Assembly (NCBI GenBank): GCA_950295325.1
Contig: OX485803.1
Span: 3,970,001-4,034,000, forward strand
From: Polytrichum commune
Lineage: Eukaryota; Streptophyta; Polytrichopsida; Polytrichales; Polytrichaceae
Direction: 5' to 3'
DNA length: 64,000 nt
This document shows, piece by piece, positions 8,550 to 20,787 of this stretch (the stretch's first letter is position 1; every line of letters begins with the position of its first letter). The notes under the pieces are model-generated. The model searched no databases. It was given only the letters and a program-made list of their open reading frames with translations, and was not told the DNA's origin. Both the position numbers and the translations under genes were made by a program.

Positions 8550-11500
8550 CCTTGACGACGTTGATGCCGGCATCGCGTGCGCTGCCCCACCTCTGTCACC
8601 GCCGCCTCCGACGACGCCGTCACCCGCAACCTGCTCCTGCAAAGGCTGACTGTCAGGCCTTTGTCCCAACCCAACCTCCGCATGCGCATCATGCATTGGT
8701 TCATCGACTGGGTTAGGAGTAGAGGTATCACCAGGCCCTTGCGGGCCTTCAACATCTAGCATAGGCTCGTCGACCGGGGTCTGAATGGTATTAATATTTT
8801 TAAAGGTATTTTTGATGGTAACCATGGGTATTTTGAGATTTTCTTCTAGTATTTTCATAGATGGGATGTGGGCCGTAGCTTGGGCCCCCGCTGTGATGAC
8901 AATAAGTGGTTCGATTTTCCATCCTCTGGAGGCGATACTATCAATCAATGGTTTGTATTTGTTGTTTTTTGCTTCTATTGTTTCTGGGGAGAATCTGTCG
9001 TTACAATATGTGAATTCAATAAATTGTATGGTGAGGTTAGGGTCAATGTCAATGGGAGGGTCATTTTGATATGGTAATCTTTTAACGCAGAGTATATCGG
9101 GTCGAAATCTTGCGTTGCAATGACATCTTTGTGTGTTACATGTGCAGGGGAGTAGCCAATTGGGGACAGTATTTTCTTGGGGATTGATATTGAAGGTACC
9201 GGCATTCATGAGAGTAAAACATCGGGATTTTTCGGACGAGATTAGGAGCTTCCTAATTTCTCCGATTGCTTTGTTATGTCTTTTAATTCGTAGTGAGTGT
9301 ATATGTTGTTGGTTACATTTCAATAGTACATGTAGCCAAGTGTCTGGATCATTTGAATTGCATATAGGGCACGTGATAGAGGGGTACCTCTGGTGACCAA
9401 AGAACATTTGTTTTCTAGCATTACCCATGTATGTTCCTGTGCGGAATTTAATAAGGCAGGATTTTTGTTTGTCTGTGATTAAGGGATTTGTCCAGAATTC
9501 GTTGGACAGTTCTTTGTCAATGTCTATATTTTCTGTCCATTTACACGTGTTGGGGGTTTGTGTGGCCATGATTGCTATATTGGTTTCCCTATCATATTTT
9601 TTATTTGTTTTTCTAAGAATCTTACTGGGCCTTTGTCTGGGACGTCTGCCATCGAGGCCCAGACGTCCTTTTGATAATAGTACGGGGTGGCGTGGGCATG
9701 TTCGTATGGGTGGATGGCAATTCTGTGTTCTAATTCTAACCCGTCTTTTGCTAGTTTATCTGCTTTTTCATTACCGTCAATGTTGACGTGTGCTATGACT
9801 TTGTATAGTGTGATTGGCTGTGTACGGTCTTGAAGGATTTTTACCATGGAGTTGAGTGTGGTTTGGTCTGGGTGACTATTATGGAGAGTGGGATGTTTAA
9901 TTTGTGTGTTTAGTAGGTATAATATGTTTAGACTGTCTGTGAATATAAATGCAGGTTCATTAGGGAATTGTGTATTGATGATTCTTAGTGTTTTGTGTAT
10001 AACCATCATTTCTGCACATAGTATGTTTTGATGCCCATGGAGTCTTTTGGCGATATTTAAATCTTTGGGGCTATAGATACCGTATCCAACTCTTTCTCTT
10101 CTCCATACCCCAGGGGCAATTTCTTTGGGTTTTATAAAGGATCCGTCCGTGTAGTAGCTCAATTGGGGGTGGAATTTTAGCGGTAAGTTAGTTTGGTAGT
10201 TTGGAAGTTGTGGGGTGGGGATATTATTGTGTAGGGGTGTGTTCGGGTAGTTTGATTTAGCCCATTTTTTACTAGGGTTAACGGTGATGTTCGGAGGGGT
10301 GGGTGGTGCAATTTGGGTGTGGCTTTGTAGTATTTGGAAGTTATTTGCTGTGTCATTTATTAACTTCATTTGTTCGTAGGTACCTATGTTATTATTTTGG
10401 TGATGGATATAGAATATTTGCATGGTAGATGGTTCTTTCCTTGTGATATTGAGCTCAGGGGGTATTGTTGGTTCTTCGTATGTGATTGTGTCAGCAGCAA
10501 AATGGGCAATGACGTGTGTGTCTGGGAATGGGCCTGTATGTGGGTTCAAGTTTTGGTACCAATCAGTGTCTGGGGATATAATTATAGTGATTGTGTAAGG
10601 GTCATTTTGGGCCGCCATGCGTGCCCAGTGAATGGCTTGTTGTAGGTCTGTTGAGTTGTGAGGATGTGCGTATCCGATTCCTTGCCATTTAAAGTCAAAC
10701 ACTTTACCTAAGGATCCAAATATTATGTCTCGTGAGATTGGTGAGTAGAATTGGGTGAATTGTGTAGGACATGTAACTGGGGATGAAAAATATGAGTGGT
10801 TAATATTGAATGTTGTAATTAGTAGATCCAATATTTGAGTTGGTATTGTATATTGGGCTCTTTTGAGTGGGTCGTTTTTTGGGATACGGTATTTGTATAT
10901 TTGGTATAGCCAAACAATTTCAGTTTCGAACGATTGGGTAGATGGTTCTAGACCGTGTGTGGTATTTTTTGCCAATTGGTATTGTTTCCATAGCCATGTT
11001 AGTCTAGCTTTCGGGATGGTAATGAGATGTCTTCCATTGTCTTCGTATATGTGAGCGACATTGAATTGTGTTTGGATAGTATCATAGTTTGTTTCAATGT
11101 CGTTTTCTGGGTTGCATCCACTAATAGAGATATGTGCTAGCGGAATTATTGTGGTTGGTGTGACGTATCTTGTGTCTCGGTGTTGTTCTGTGGTGAAGTA
11201 GGCGTTAATGATGTTTGAAAAATGCTTGTGTTGTCTTTCTGTGTAATATTGGATAAGCATGTTTGTGTTGTGATTGCATATGTTGGCTTCACAATAGGGG
11301 TATAGGTCCCTTTGGGTTTGCCATTTATTATATGTGTTGTTATTTGTTGTGGTCCATTGACATAGGTATGACGTGACTGTTCTTTTTATTCCATTGTGGT
11401 CATTAGATTGTTTTTGTTTGTGATCGAGTATTTTGTGTATGGGGAATTATCGGGGGTCTTTAAGCATGTTGTTGGGGGGAGGAGGTAGATGGGGGATGGG

Positions 11501-14500
11501 GAGGTTAGGGGGGTGTACGGGGCCGGTCGGTGTGTGAGGTAGGATGTTGTGATTTCTTATTATATATTTGTTTTTTAGGGATCTTGTTGGGTGATGTTGT
11601 TGGCAAGGTAGGGAGCATTGATTGCAGGGGGGGGGTGGCAGAATAGTTGATTAGATATATTAAGTGCGCTTTGGATAAGTTTAGAAGGAGTGGAGTGGTA
11701 GATTTTAAATTCGTCCTTGTTCATTAGAGTGGTACCATTAGGCATGGTAATTTGGTCTAGTGTGGTTATATTATGTATAAGTAGTTTGTGTAGTAGTTTA
11801 AGTGAGGTGTTGGGGTTTAGGCCATGTAGCATTTGTGCTTCTTGCATCCATGCAGTTTCAAGCGAGGATGGGATTAGTAGAAAGTTATTTATTGTGCTTT
11901 TTAGATGGTCTCCGGCTTTATGTTTGAGCAAGAACAATGTTCTAGTGATGGGTGATCTAATACAGTGGTGGTATTTAATGCGACTAATTTCTTGAGAGCC
12001 CCCATATTTGGCGAGTATGAATTGTAATAGACCAGTATATATTTTCCCAATTCTCCCTTTATCATTGAGGGCATTTTGTAGTGAGAAAACTTCGATTCCA
12101 AATAGGTTGTGTGGGAGTTGTATAGCGATGTTAGATGTGCATTTGGGTATCCCGCAAATCGTTTTGTGAAATGCTATGATTTTTTTATCTAGTTTTTTTA
12201 TAGCTGGTATGGAGTAAGGTACTGCGTAGAAGTTGTATGCTATTCCAGCACGTATGACTGTATCTGCCATGTTTATTTTTTGTTTCATAGTAGCTGGGCA
12301 TGTTGCAAGGGCTTAACATTGTTTGATGACTTTAGCTGTAGTAGTATTTATTTGTGTTTTCCATTTGAATGATGGTGCAAGGTTTATTCCTAGATACACA
12401 TATGGTTCATGTTGGTTTAAGACTGGTATAGGTTGATTCCTGTAGTTTATATTGGTGGATTGGATTAAGGCTTTAAAGGTTGTGGGGTGAAGTTTGGATT
12501 TGTTTGGGCAGCCAATTATTGCACACTTGGATATTCCAAGGTCCATTCTTGCCCATTCGCAGAATTTATCTAGTTTGTTAAGTTGTATTTGTAGTGTCTC
12601 TAGTTTATTGGCGATTGCTGCAAGATCATCTGCATATGCTGTTGTCGAGATTTTTACTTTAGATGTACCAAAAGTGTATCTGTTATTTCCTTGTTGTAGC
12701 CATCTGAGGAGGGGTTCTAGGAATATGATAAATAGATATGGGCTAAGGGTATCACCTTGTACTGTACCTCTTTGAATAGAGATTGGTGAGGTTTTTCCGA
12801 AGTGTTCGCCAGTGAATATTGTTGAGGATTGTGAGTATATGTTTCCTATGAGGTTTATGGAATCAGTGGGATATCCCAGATCTTTCATTATGGCTAAAAG
12901 TCTGGCGTGATCAATGGAGCCAAAGGTGTTTTTGAAGTCAATGTAGAGGATATATATATTTTGGTTCGTGAGTCTTGCGTCTTCAAGCGCTCCGATGAGT
13001 AGTTGGATTTGTCTAGAAGTGTTTCTCTCTGCTCTGAAGCCTTCTTGACTGTCATGTAATATTTGGTATTTTTCGCCATATGTTGATAGAATACAGGTTA
13101 GTGTACTCGTATAGAATTTATATATGGTATTAGCTAGCGCAATAGGCCTGTGATTTGTTAGTTGTGATGGGTTTCCTTTTTTATATAGTAATACTGTTAA
13201 ACTGGTTTTTCATGATGCGGGAATTTGTTTTTGTTTATAATAATGTTTGAAGAATAGGAAGAATAATTTGTGGAAGCGTGAAGGCATATTTTTTAGAATT
13301 GAATTAGGTATTTTGTCTGGGCCTAGGGCTTTGTTATTATTTAGGTTTTTCAGACAAAAGTCGTATGTTTCTTGGTCAAAATACATGTGTAGAGGGATGT
13401 GGGGTTCTCCTCATTTGTCAATTATGTATCCGTCTAGGTCATGCCATGGATATTGTCGGATTCCACATGTGCAGTGTAGTGGGTGTGTATTTTGGTATTT
13501 GCATGTGGGGACTATAGGACGGTTACTGATGGATTGTTGTATGTAAATTCCTGATGCGATGTCTTCTGGGTTGGTTAGTATATTGTTTTATCTATCAATG
13601 ATAGAGTCTAGGGGTGAGATTTCAGTGTTCTTGAAGACTTTCCGATTTATTTTTTGGGGGCTTCTTTCGTACATTTGTCTGTATTTTGATACGGCTTTTA
13701 GAATGCAATATTTGGTGTATTTTGTGGTGATTTTTCTGGCTTCTTTATTTGCCTTTTTTGCTATGGTTGCTATGGTATTAATCCACTCATTAAGAGGTGC
13801 CGTTGTGATAGGTGGGTGTGAGATGTTTGTGTGTTGGTGGTTTTGTATATTGTTTAGGATGGGGTGTGCTTGGCATAGTGGATCGTGTTGTGCAATGTAT
13901 ATGGTTTTTCTTATGAGGTGGTATGTGTTGAGGTGTCTTTTCCATTCTCTGGCCAGTTTTCGTGGCAGAAAACCACCTTGTTGTGATGTTCTGCTCGTAA
14001 GGTTTGGTAACGGGTCTGCTTTAAATGTTTTTGGAATTGTTTTTGAAATTTTATTTACAATATGGTCAAATGTTGTACAGGCTACTACCCATTGATCCGG
14101 GCTTAAGTGTTGATGGTTTTCTAGTAATGTGGTAAGGATTTTTATTTGGGCAGAGTTTTCTTCGAAGAATGTTATGTTCAATTTTTCGATATTTTCTAGT
14201 GGTATTGGTTTTAGTATTATAGTTGGTAACGTGTTTGTGGGGGGTGAGGATCTGGCTATAAGGGTGTTGTGGGGGATATGTAGTACAACTGGATAATGGT
14301 ATGAATTTAGATTCATATTTGTATTTGTGGTAGAGATGAATTTGTTGTTGTCTGGTGAGTGGACGTAGAATCCATCTATTAGACTTGTTGATGTGTAATT
14401 ATAGCCTCCTTGTCTGGAGATGCGAGTGTTAGTTGGGATATATTCTAGGTTGAGTGATGCAGTAAATTTTTTCCATTGGTAGTCTTTTTCTTGTGGGGGG

Positions 14501-15687
14501 GTGTTAATGTTGTTATTTTTCCTGCCCCTAAGTGCAATATTTCAGTTAAAGTCGCCACATAATGTGTATATGTGATTGGGGTTTATAATGATTTGATTAG
14601 TGATTTCGTTCTTATAGTGTGGGATGAGGTGTATGTCTTCTAAGTGTGTAGGCATATACATATGTATGATTAGCCAAGGTATTAGTGGGTGATTGTTTAT
14701 TTTAATTATTTGTAGGTATGGGGAGATATTTGCTGGTGTGGGAATTTTGGTAATATTTCAATGAAATGCATATTTATTGTAGATAAGTGTTAGTAGGCCT
14801 CCTTTTCCGGGTGTATAGGGCATTCTTTGTTGTATGCATCTTGTGAGTGCATGTGTGTTGTTAAAAATGAGTTTAAATTCCGGAAATAGATTTTGTATGT
14901 ATTTTGTAGATTTGTTTGCAGTTAGTTTGGTTTCTTGGATATGTATGATTGCTGTGTTGTTTAGCGAATTGTTTATTAGGCTTTGTAGGTCTGGCAGTGA
15001 AGTGTTGAGTGATGATGCATTGCATGTTATTATGTTTGTTTCGTGTACAGTGTCTGTGTTGATTTTTATGGTTGGTGCGGGAGTAGCTGGGGGTGGGGGT
15101 GGGTGCGAGTATTCGTTTATGCTTTCTAGGCATCGAAGTGCTTCAGTGATTAATTGATTTGAGAGGAAGGTAAATTTGTTTTGGAGGGTGATGGGTGTGG
15201 GTGTAGTATCTTGGTTGTGAATGAATTCGTATATTTCTGTGTGTATTGAATTTTTTGGGAGTATTATATCTTGATTGTTTCCTACAACTGTTGTGTAAGG
15301 GTGAGGTGTCAATATGTGCATCTCGGGGGGGGGGTTGGTGAGGTTAGCTAGTCTAATAATTAATGTGTTGGTCCATATGTCGTTAAAGTGGTAATTTTGG
15401 GGTTGGGCTAGTATGCTATTGCATGTGTCTATTGAGGGGTGGATGGTGATGACTATAGCATATAACATATGGGTTAGTGGTGATTGCCTTTGTGTTTGGA
15501 TGTATTGATGTAGATATGGGTGGGTATTTATTGCTTGATGGTGTAGTGGGTGTGTATTTTCTAGTATGGGAGCAAATGTATTTGCTATGTGTTGGTATTC
15601 AGGTTGTAGTTTTATAGTGTTTGGGATGAAGTATATGTTGGCTCTCTTTTTGTGTGTAGCAGGATGTGTATGTAGTATGTTAGGCAT
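8523..15687 (-). pseudogene. LINE ORF2: endonuclease, reverse transcriptase, RNase H
   Basis: The endonuclease starts around 15050 with NIITCNASSLNTSLPDLQ and IIHIQETKL, and GDFN lies near 14550. The reverse transcriptase (about 13400-11600) has GPDKIPNS, IALANTIYKFY, EGFRAERNTSRQ, RGTVQGDTLSP and the catalytic AYADDLAAIAN near 12624-12635. RNase H (about 10160-9740) keeps its four acidic positions in YTDGS, CAEM, FTDSLN and HVNIDGNEKADKLA. CPICNSNDPDTWLHVLLKC is the zinc knuckle. The frame is broken by stops at 14758, 14542, 13588, 13411, 13210, 12313 and 11447 and by shifts near 11.58 and 9.59 kb. Several stops are TGA where tryptophan is expected. The copy is dead but almost full length. 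Confidence 0.85.
8535..8790 (-). CDS. Probable upstream exon of the phosphatase gene, fused in frame to LINE sequence
   Basis: On the - strand a GC-rich frame encoding PVDEPMHDAHAEVG and AMPASTSSRHDQGE ends GGCGAG before GTAATG, a good splice donor at 8535/8534. The donor is phase 0, matching the phase-0 acceptor of the phosphatase exon at 8032. The implied intron (8033-8534) carries one of the 22-bp palindromes, like the introns of the ParB-like gene. Upstream the same frame runs into A/C-rich LINE ORF2 sequence, so the boundary near 8.79 kb is a guess. The alternative is that this is simply the LINE's own C-terminus, which stays open to a stop at 8523. Confidence 0.35.
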
Positions 15688-15699
15688 TGGTCCGGGGTT

Positions 15700-18420
15700 G
15701 GATTCTATGTCCCCGCATTTTAGTAATTCTAGTTTGGTAATGCGTGGAAGTGGATTTTTTTTTGATATATTGTGATTGTGAACTTGGTTGTGGTAGAGAG
15801 GTTAGGTATATCGGGTATGGTGTTTTCTATTTGTATGGGTGAGAAGTGTGGTTTTGTATTATTTATAGATTTTTGGCTTGTTATTGAGTTAGGTTTCCAA
15901 TTATTTATGAAGTGGTATTTGTTATTATTTGTGTGGCGAGGCCGGTAGGCCGAGGCCATTGTGTTTTTTGGGTGGGGTTGGTATTTTGTATGAGGGCTTA
16001 ATAGGTTTTTGATTTTGTGATGGTGTTGGAAGTTAGGGTAGGGTCTATTTTTGGAGCATTTGTTTTGTATGTATGCTTTGGTGTTTGTTGAGAGGTGAGG
16101 TTGGTAGGTTGAGGTTGCTTTGTTTTTCGGGTTGAGTTTTTGTTCAGTGTGCAAATTTAGTTTTGAGTAGGGGTGGTTTATGGGGAATGATTTGTGGTTT
16201 TGGTGGGTGTTATATTTGGTTAAGAGGTGTGTATGGGAGTTGTCTTGGAGTACGTGTTTTGTAGTTGTGCATGGTTTCCATTTGGCTGTGATAGGGTTTG
16301 GCTTGTGGTGGAGATGGTAGGACAAGGTCATTTTGTAATTGTAATATGATTTGTATTTCAAGTGGAGGTTGGATTTGGAACTAGGGTATGGTGTGTTTTT
16401 TGAGCGTAGGTTGGGATATTTTTTAGATAGTGGATTAGGTTCTAGGTTAGGTTGGGTTTCTTGTTTTGGGTGGGTATTATGCTTTGGGCGTTGTTGTGGA
16501 TGCACTTTGTTTTTAAGGTAAAGTCTAAGTTTTGAGCGGATTCTATATTTAGGATGAAGTTTATTCTTTGGATGAGAGTTGTGTCTTGGATGGAGTCTAT
16601 GTTTTGGATGTGATATGTATTTTGAGTGAGGTTGGGGGTGTTTGTGGGTTGGATGGGCATTGCAGTGTAGGATGGATGTGATTTCTTCAAGTTGTTTGGG
16701 TAAGAGGTGTGTGTTGTAGATTGTTATTACTTTTGGTTTCTCTTCGTTTGTAGATTGGTATTTATAACTTTTATGGCGTGGCCGGTGGGCTAAAACCTTT
16801 TTGTGTTTGGGTGCAATTTTGTGCTTAGTGTGGGGATGGAGTTGTTTTTTGAGGTAAAGATTTGGGTTAATGTTTTGGTGTGATTTGAGTGTGTGATATT
16901 TGTTTTTATTGGTTTTTTGGGGTGGAATGAGTATGGGTATGAGGCCGGTAGGCTGAGCCCTTCTTAGGTGGTTGTCGTGGATTATGTTTTGTGTTTTTAT
17001 GTTTTGGTGTTTTAGGGGATTTTTTTTGAAAGGGGTGAGGTGGTATTGTGGGTTGTTGTATTTGTAGTGATATGGTGTGTGTTTGTATGTTTTCTTATTG
17101 TCTTTTGTGTTTGATATGGTTTTGGTTTTGTATATGTGTGTTTTGTATTTTGGGTGTGTGCTTTGGTTATGTTTGTTTGTTTCTTGTGTTTGTCCGTAGG
17201 GTTTATGTTTAATTTCGGTAAGGTTTTATATGTATAATGAAGTTTGTATTTTTGTTGAGGTCTATATTTTGGGTGTAACATTGAGTTTGGGTGGGGTTTG
17301 CATTTTGGATGCGTGTAGTATATTGTTTGAGTATTGTCTTTGTGTGTGTATATAGTAAGGTAGTTGTACTTGTGTTTTATTTGTAGGATATCATGCTTAG
17401 TATGATAATATCTAGTTTTAAAGAGTGTGGACTTTGTTGTAGGTGTGTATATGGTACTAGGGTGTGGTTGGATTTCTTTGTTTTTTGATGGTATATCTTT
17501 TATTGCATAAGAGGTGTATTGTGGTTGTAGGGCATCGTAGATGTTTGTATTATAGGAATACAAAGGGATTTCTAATCTCATAGGGGATATAGTAATTGGG
17601 TTGATGGGTCTTTGTTGGTAAGGGGTGTTGGGTGGTTTATGCCTTGTTATGTTAGCTGTGGTTTTGGTTTTTTGGTATGTTTTTGTTTTGTTGGTCTTTT
17701 CTTTTATCTTTTTTTGTTTTTTGTTTTCTTTATTGGCGAGGCCGGTAGGCCGAGCTCGTTCTAGTTTATTATGGTTTTTGTTAATTTTTAACATGCAAGT
17801 TGAGTATTTTTCGTGGTATTTGTGTTTTGGGTTGTAGTAAAGTTTTGGGTGGGTTTTGAGGTTTGGGTAAGGTGTGTTTGGTTTAGTGATATCTATTTTT
17901 TTATATTTTGTGCATATATATTTGGTTGTGATGGAAGGGTTGGTTGTGGCGGGTGTTATGTTTCTTACTTGTTTGGGTAAGAAGTATGTGTATTTTGGAT
18001 GTGTTTTGTATGTTGGGTGGGGTTTGTATTTTTGGTGGAGTTTATATGTTTGGTGAGGATTATATTTTGGGTGTAATATGTATTTTGTGTGGGGTTTGTA
18101 TTTTGGGTGTGTATATTGTTTCGTTTGAGTTCTGTCTTTGTGCATGTGTAAAGTAAAGTGATTGTATTTACATTTCATATGATATTTTGGCCGTCGTATG
18201 GTATCATGTCTAGTACGATGGTATCTTTTATTATAGAGTACGGACTTTGTTGTGGGTGTGTGTATGATGTTTGGGTGTGGTCGGGTTTTAGTCTTATTTA
18301 TTCTTTGGTTTTTTATGATTATGTTTTTGGTTGTAGTGAAAGGGTTAGTTTTGGCGGGTGTTATGCTTTTTATTTGTTTGAGTAGGAAGTATGTGTATTT
18401 TGGATTAATTGTATGGTATT
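15700..18420. repeat. G/T-rich higher-order satellite between LINE ORF1 and ORF2
   Basis: The + strand is strongly G/T-rich and built of diverged 18-bp phrases of the TTGGGTGTGGTTTGTATT type. Longer blocks repeat: a 75-bp block at 17927-18003 recurs at 18329-18405, and a block near 17340-17470 recurs near 18140-18275, about 800 bp apart. A GGCCGGTAGGCC core recurs five times. Long - strand frames (for example 19033-17012, 673 codons of KYHTQA- and KYKPHP-like units) are open because 18 is a multiple of 3 and the units lack stops. I do not count them as genes. Confidence 0.8.
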
Positions 18421-18815
18421 TGTATTTTGTTTGAGTATAGTGTTTTGTTTGGGTATTGTAATTTGCTTGAGTATGGTATTTTGCTTGAGTATGGTATTTT
18501 GCTTGAGTATAGTATTTTTCTTGAGCATGGCATTTTGCTTGAGTATGGTATTTTGTTTGAGTATGGTGTGTTGCTTGAGTATGGCATTTTGTTTGAGTAT
18601 GGTATTTTGCTTGAGTATGGTATTTTGCTTGGGTATGATATTTTGCTTGGGTATGGTATTTTGCTTGAGTATAGTATTTTGTTTGAGTATGGCATTTTGC
18701 TTGAGTATGGCATTTTGCTTGAGTATGGTATTTTGTTTGTGTATGGTATTTTGCTTGGGTATTGTATTTTGCTTGAGTATGGTATTTTGCTTGAGTATGG
18801 AATTTGTGTTCGTAT
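18421..18815. repeat. 18-bp tandem array, about 21 copies
   Basis: The unit TTGCTTGAGTATGGTATT repeats head to tail with one or two substitutions per copy (TTGTTTG, GTATAG, GGCATT). This is the most homogeneous part of the satellite and the likely youngest expansion. It is open in several frames on both strands, which explains overlapping hypothetical proteins of about 135-150 codons there. Confidence 0.95.
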
Positions 18816-19029
18816 AAAGTAGATATCTTGTATTTCATATGGTATTTTGGACATTGTGGGATACTATGAGTAGTACTATGGTATCTAATATTTATTCTAG
18901 TATTTATTCTAGGTGTTATAGTATATAGAATACTCTGTGTAATACTATGTTTAATACTATGTCTACATATGTGTATGTATCTAAGATAGTATTGAAGTAA
19001 ATATTTTTGTTTTACCCGGCGATTTGTGG

Positions 19030-20787
19030 TCAATCCACATTTGGCAGGTCTTTAATCATAAGATTTGGGTTCACCAACCCAGTAATTTGTTGCATTCCGG
19101 TAAGTGCCATGGTTAATGTGCTTTGGATGTCCAACATTTGCTTCTTCAATATTTCGTTGATGTCATCTACATAGTTGTGGGCCTCTTTGACTATGTCATC
19201 CTTCAAGACCTTCATCTCTTCGTGTAGTTCAAGCTTGAGTTTCTTGTTACCTTCTTCAATGGCCTCCTTCATGATGGTAAAAACTTCGTTTTTGGTGGCA
19301 TTCTTCTCCCATTGGTTTTGGTTTTGGATTGCTTCAATGGTGTTCACCAAGCAAGTGTTAGTATCTTCAAATCCAAACTTGACCAACAAATCTTTGGAGG
19401 GTTTGTCAATACCATCAAGACTTCTACGGTGTGAAGTGATTTCCACATGATAAACACCAATTTTTTCTACTTTTCCTACAAACTTTTTATATACAAAGGG
19501 ATTGAGGCATTCAACATTTGCACTACCATTGTGTCTAATTCCATCTTGCTTATGGAACCAAATGGAGACAACATTCTTGATTCCAATTATCTTGCAAATT
19601 TCAAGAGATGTGTCATCTATGCTTATCAAGATGGGAAGGTTGTAGAAGGTGAGGATTAGAGCTTCTTTCCTTTGTTTTTGCTCCAAGGTGAGAGAAGGCC
19701 CTTTGTTCACTTGTCCTTCCAAAATTTCATGGTGTGTTGCAACTTGAAGTGTTTGGATTTTCTTGGCTTGTGAGGGGGTTGGTGCAACAATGTAAGCATG
19801 ATTGTTGGGAGTGCTCTTTTGCACCTCTACAATCTCAAATTCATGACCTCTCCTAAAACTATTCTCTAAGATATTTTTGAAGAGCATGTGTGAAGAGACT
19901 TCAATCAAAGTTTCGCTAGTGATTTTGATTGACAGGTTGTTGTTCCTAGCTATGGAGTGGTAAGTCTTACATACCTTTCCAAGAGTACCTTGGGTTGATT
20001 TGGGGTCCAATTGTAGAATGAATGGTCTAAGTTCTTTCAACAAAGCCACACCATCAATTTCGGGGTGGAGAAGGTGGAGTTTGGCAATTCCCGCCCAAAC
20101 TCATTTTTCCCCACCTCTCTTGACACTCATGCACATGATAGATATGGGCTCAATAAGGTTAGTGCCAAGAGGTATTTGCATAAACTCAAGTCTTTTCCTT
20201 ACTAGTTCTTTCACATGGTTGTATAGGAGAGGGGTGTTAGGTAGTTGGAATTCAATAGCAACATGAAAGTCCAAAGCAAGACATGTATTGGGATCAATTG
20301 GGATATCATATGGGATTTGTGTTAGGTTGAGGTGTTGTCCAAGGACACCATCCTCTCTCTTACCTGGGTAGTAGATTTGGGGTATCCTTGGAAAGGATAT
20401 TGCGACCCCCTCCATTTCTTCCGCTTCCTTCCTTGGCACTCCCCTAAGTACCCTATCTTCAATGGATTCACCATCGAAGAGTTCTTCCAACCCCTCTTCC
20501 ATAGCCAATTTCTCCATGTTAATGAAACCATACCAAATTTTTTGACGGAACCTTCGTTCCGGGACAATAGAATTTACCTGTGAGGCTTGTGGGCGTCGTT
20601 GTGGAGTTTGGTGTAGAGATTTGTTCGGTGTTATCTTCTCCCGGGTCCTCTTGGTGCCTATTTCCTTCGCAGCTTGATTCTCCTTTGCCCTCTCCGCTAA
20701 GAGCCGCATGAGGTTTTGTGAGGGTGAGTCTACCTCGATGTTGTCATTATCGCCAAAGGTGGTACGGAATGATGAGGGTGATGCCAT
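19030..20787 (-). pseudogene. Candidate LINE ORF1 (gag-like), one in-frame TGA
   Basis: From an ATG at 20787 a - strand frame runs through MASPSSFRTTFGDNDN and a basic, Gln-rich N-terminal part to a TGA at 20103-20101. It then continues in the same frame to 19030, about 585 codons in total. The second half includes ELRPFILQLDPKSTQGTLGK, GFEDTNTCLVNTIEAIQNQ and an amphipathic Glu/Lys-rich C-terminal helix. Reading on in the same frame across the stop, with WAGIAKLHLL just after it, argues that it is a point mutation. Position upstream of ORF2 on the same strand supports an ORF1 role (RNA-binding chaperone in LINE particles). No named domain is certain, and it could be an unrelated gene. Confidence 0.5.

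Larger units (their letters stand above)
8523..20787 (-). mobile_element. Decayed LINE (non-LTR retrotransposon) with RNase H, ORF1 and ORF2
   Basis: On the - strand the order is a candidate ORF1 (20787-19030), a 3.3-kb repetitive spacer, then ORF2 (15687-8523). Domains are endonuclease, reverse transcriptase, RNase H and CCHC-like zinc knuckle. The coding strand of ORF2 is strikingly A/C-rich. No poly(A) tail or target duplication was found, so the true ends are unknown. Whether ORF1 belongs to the same insertion is inferred from order and strand; its base composition is more balanced than that of ORF2. Confidence 0.7.

Noticed and set aside
17012-19033. 673-codon - strand ORF and the overlapping 134-149 codon ORFs
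   Set aside because: Open only because the 18-bp repeat lacks stops in several frames on both strands; no domain and low complexity.
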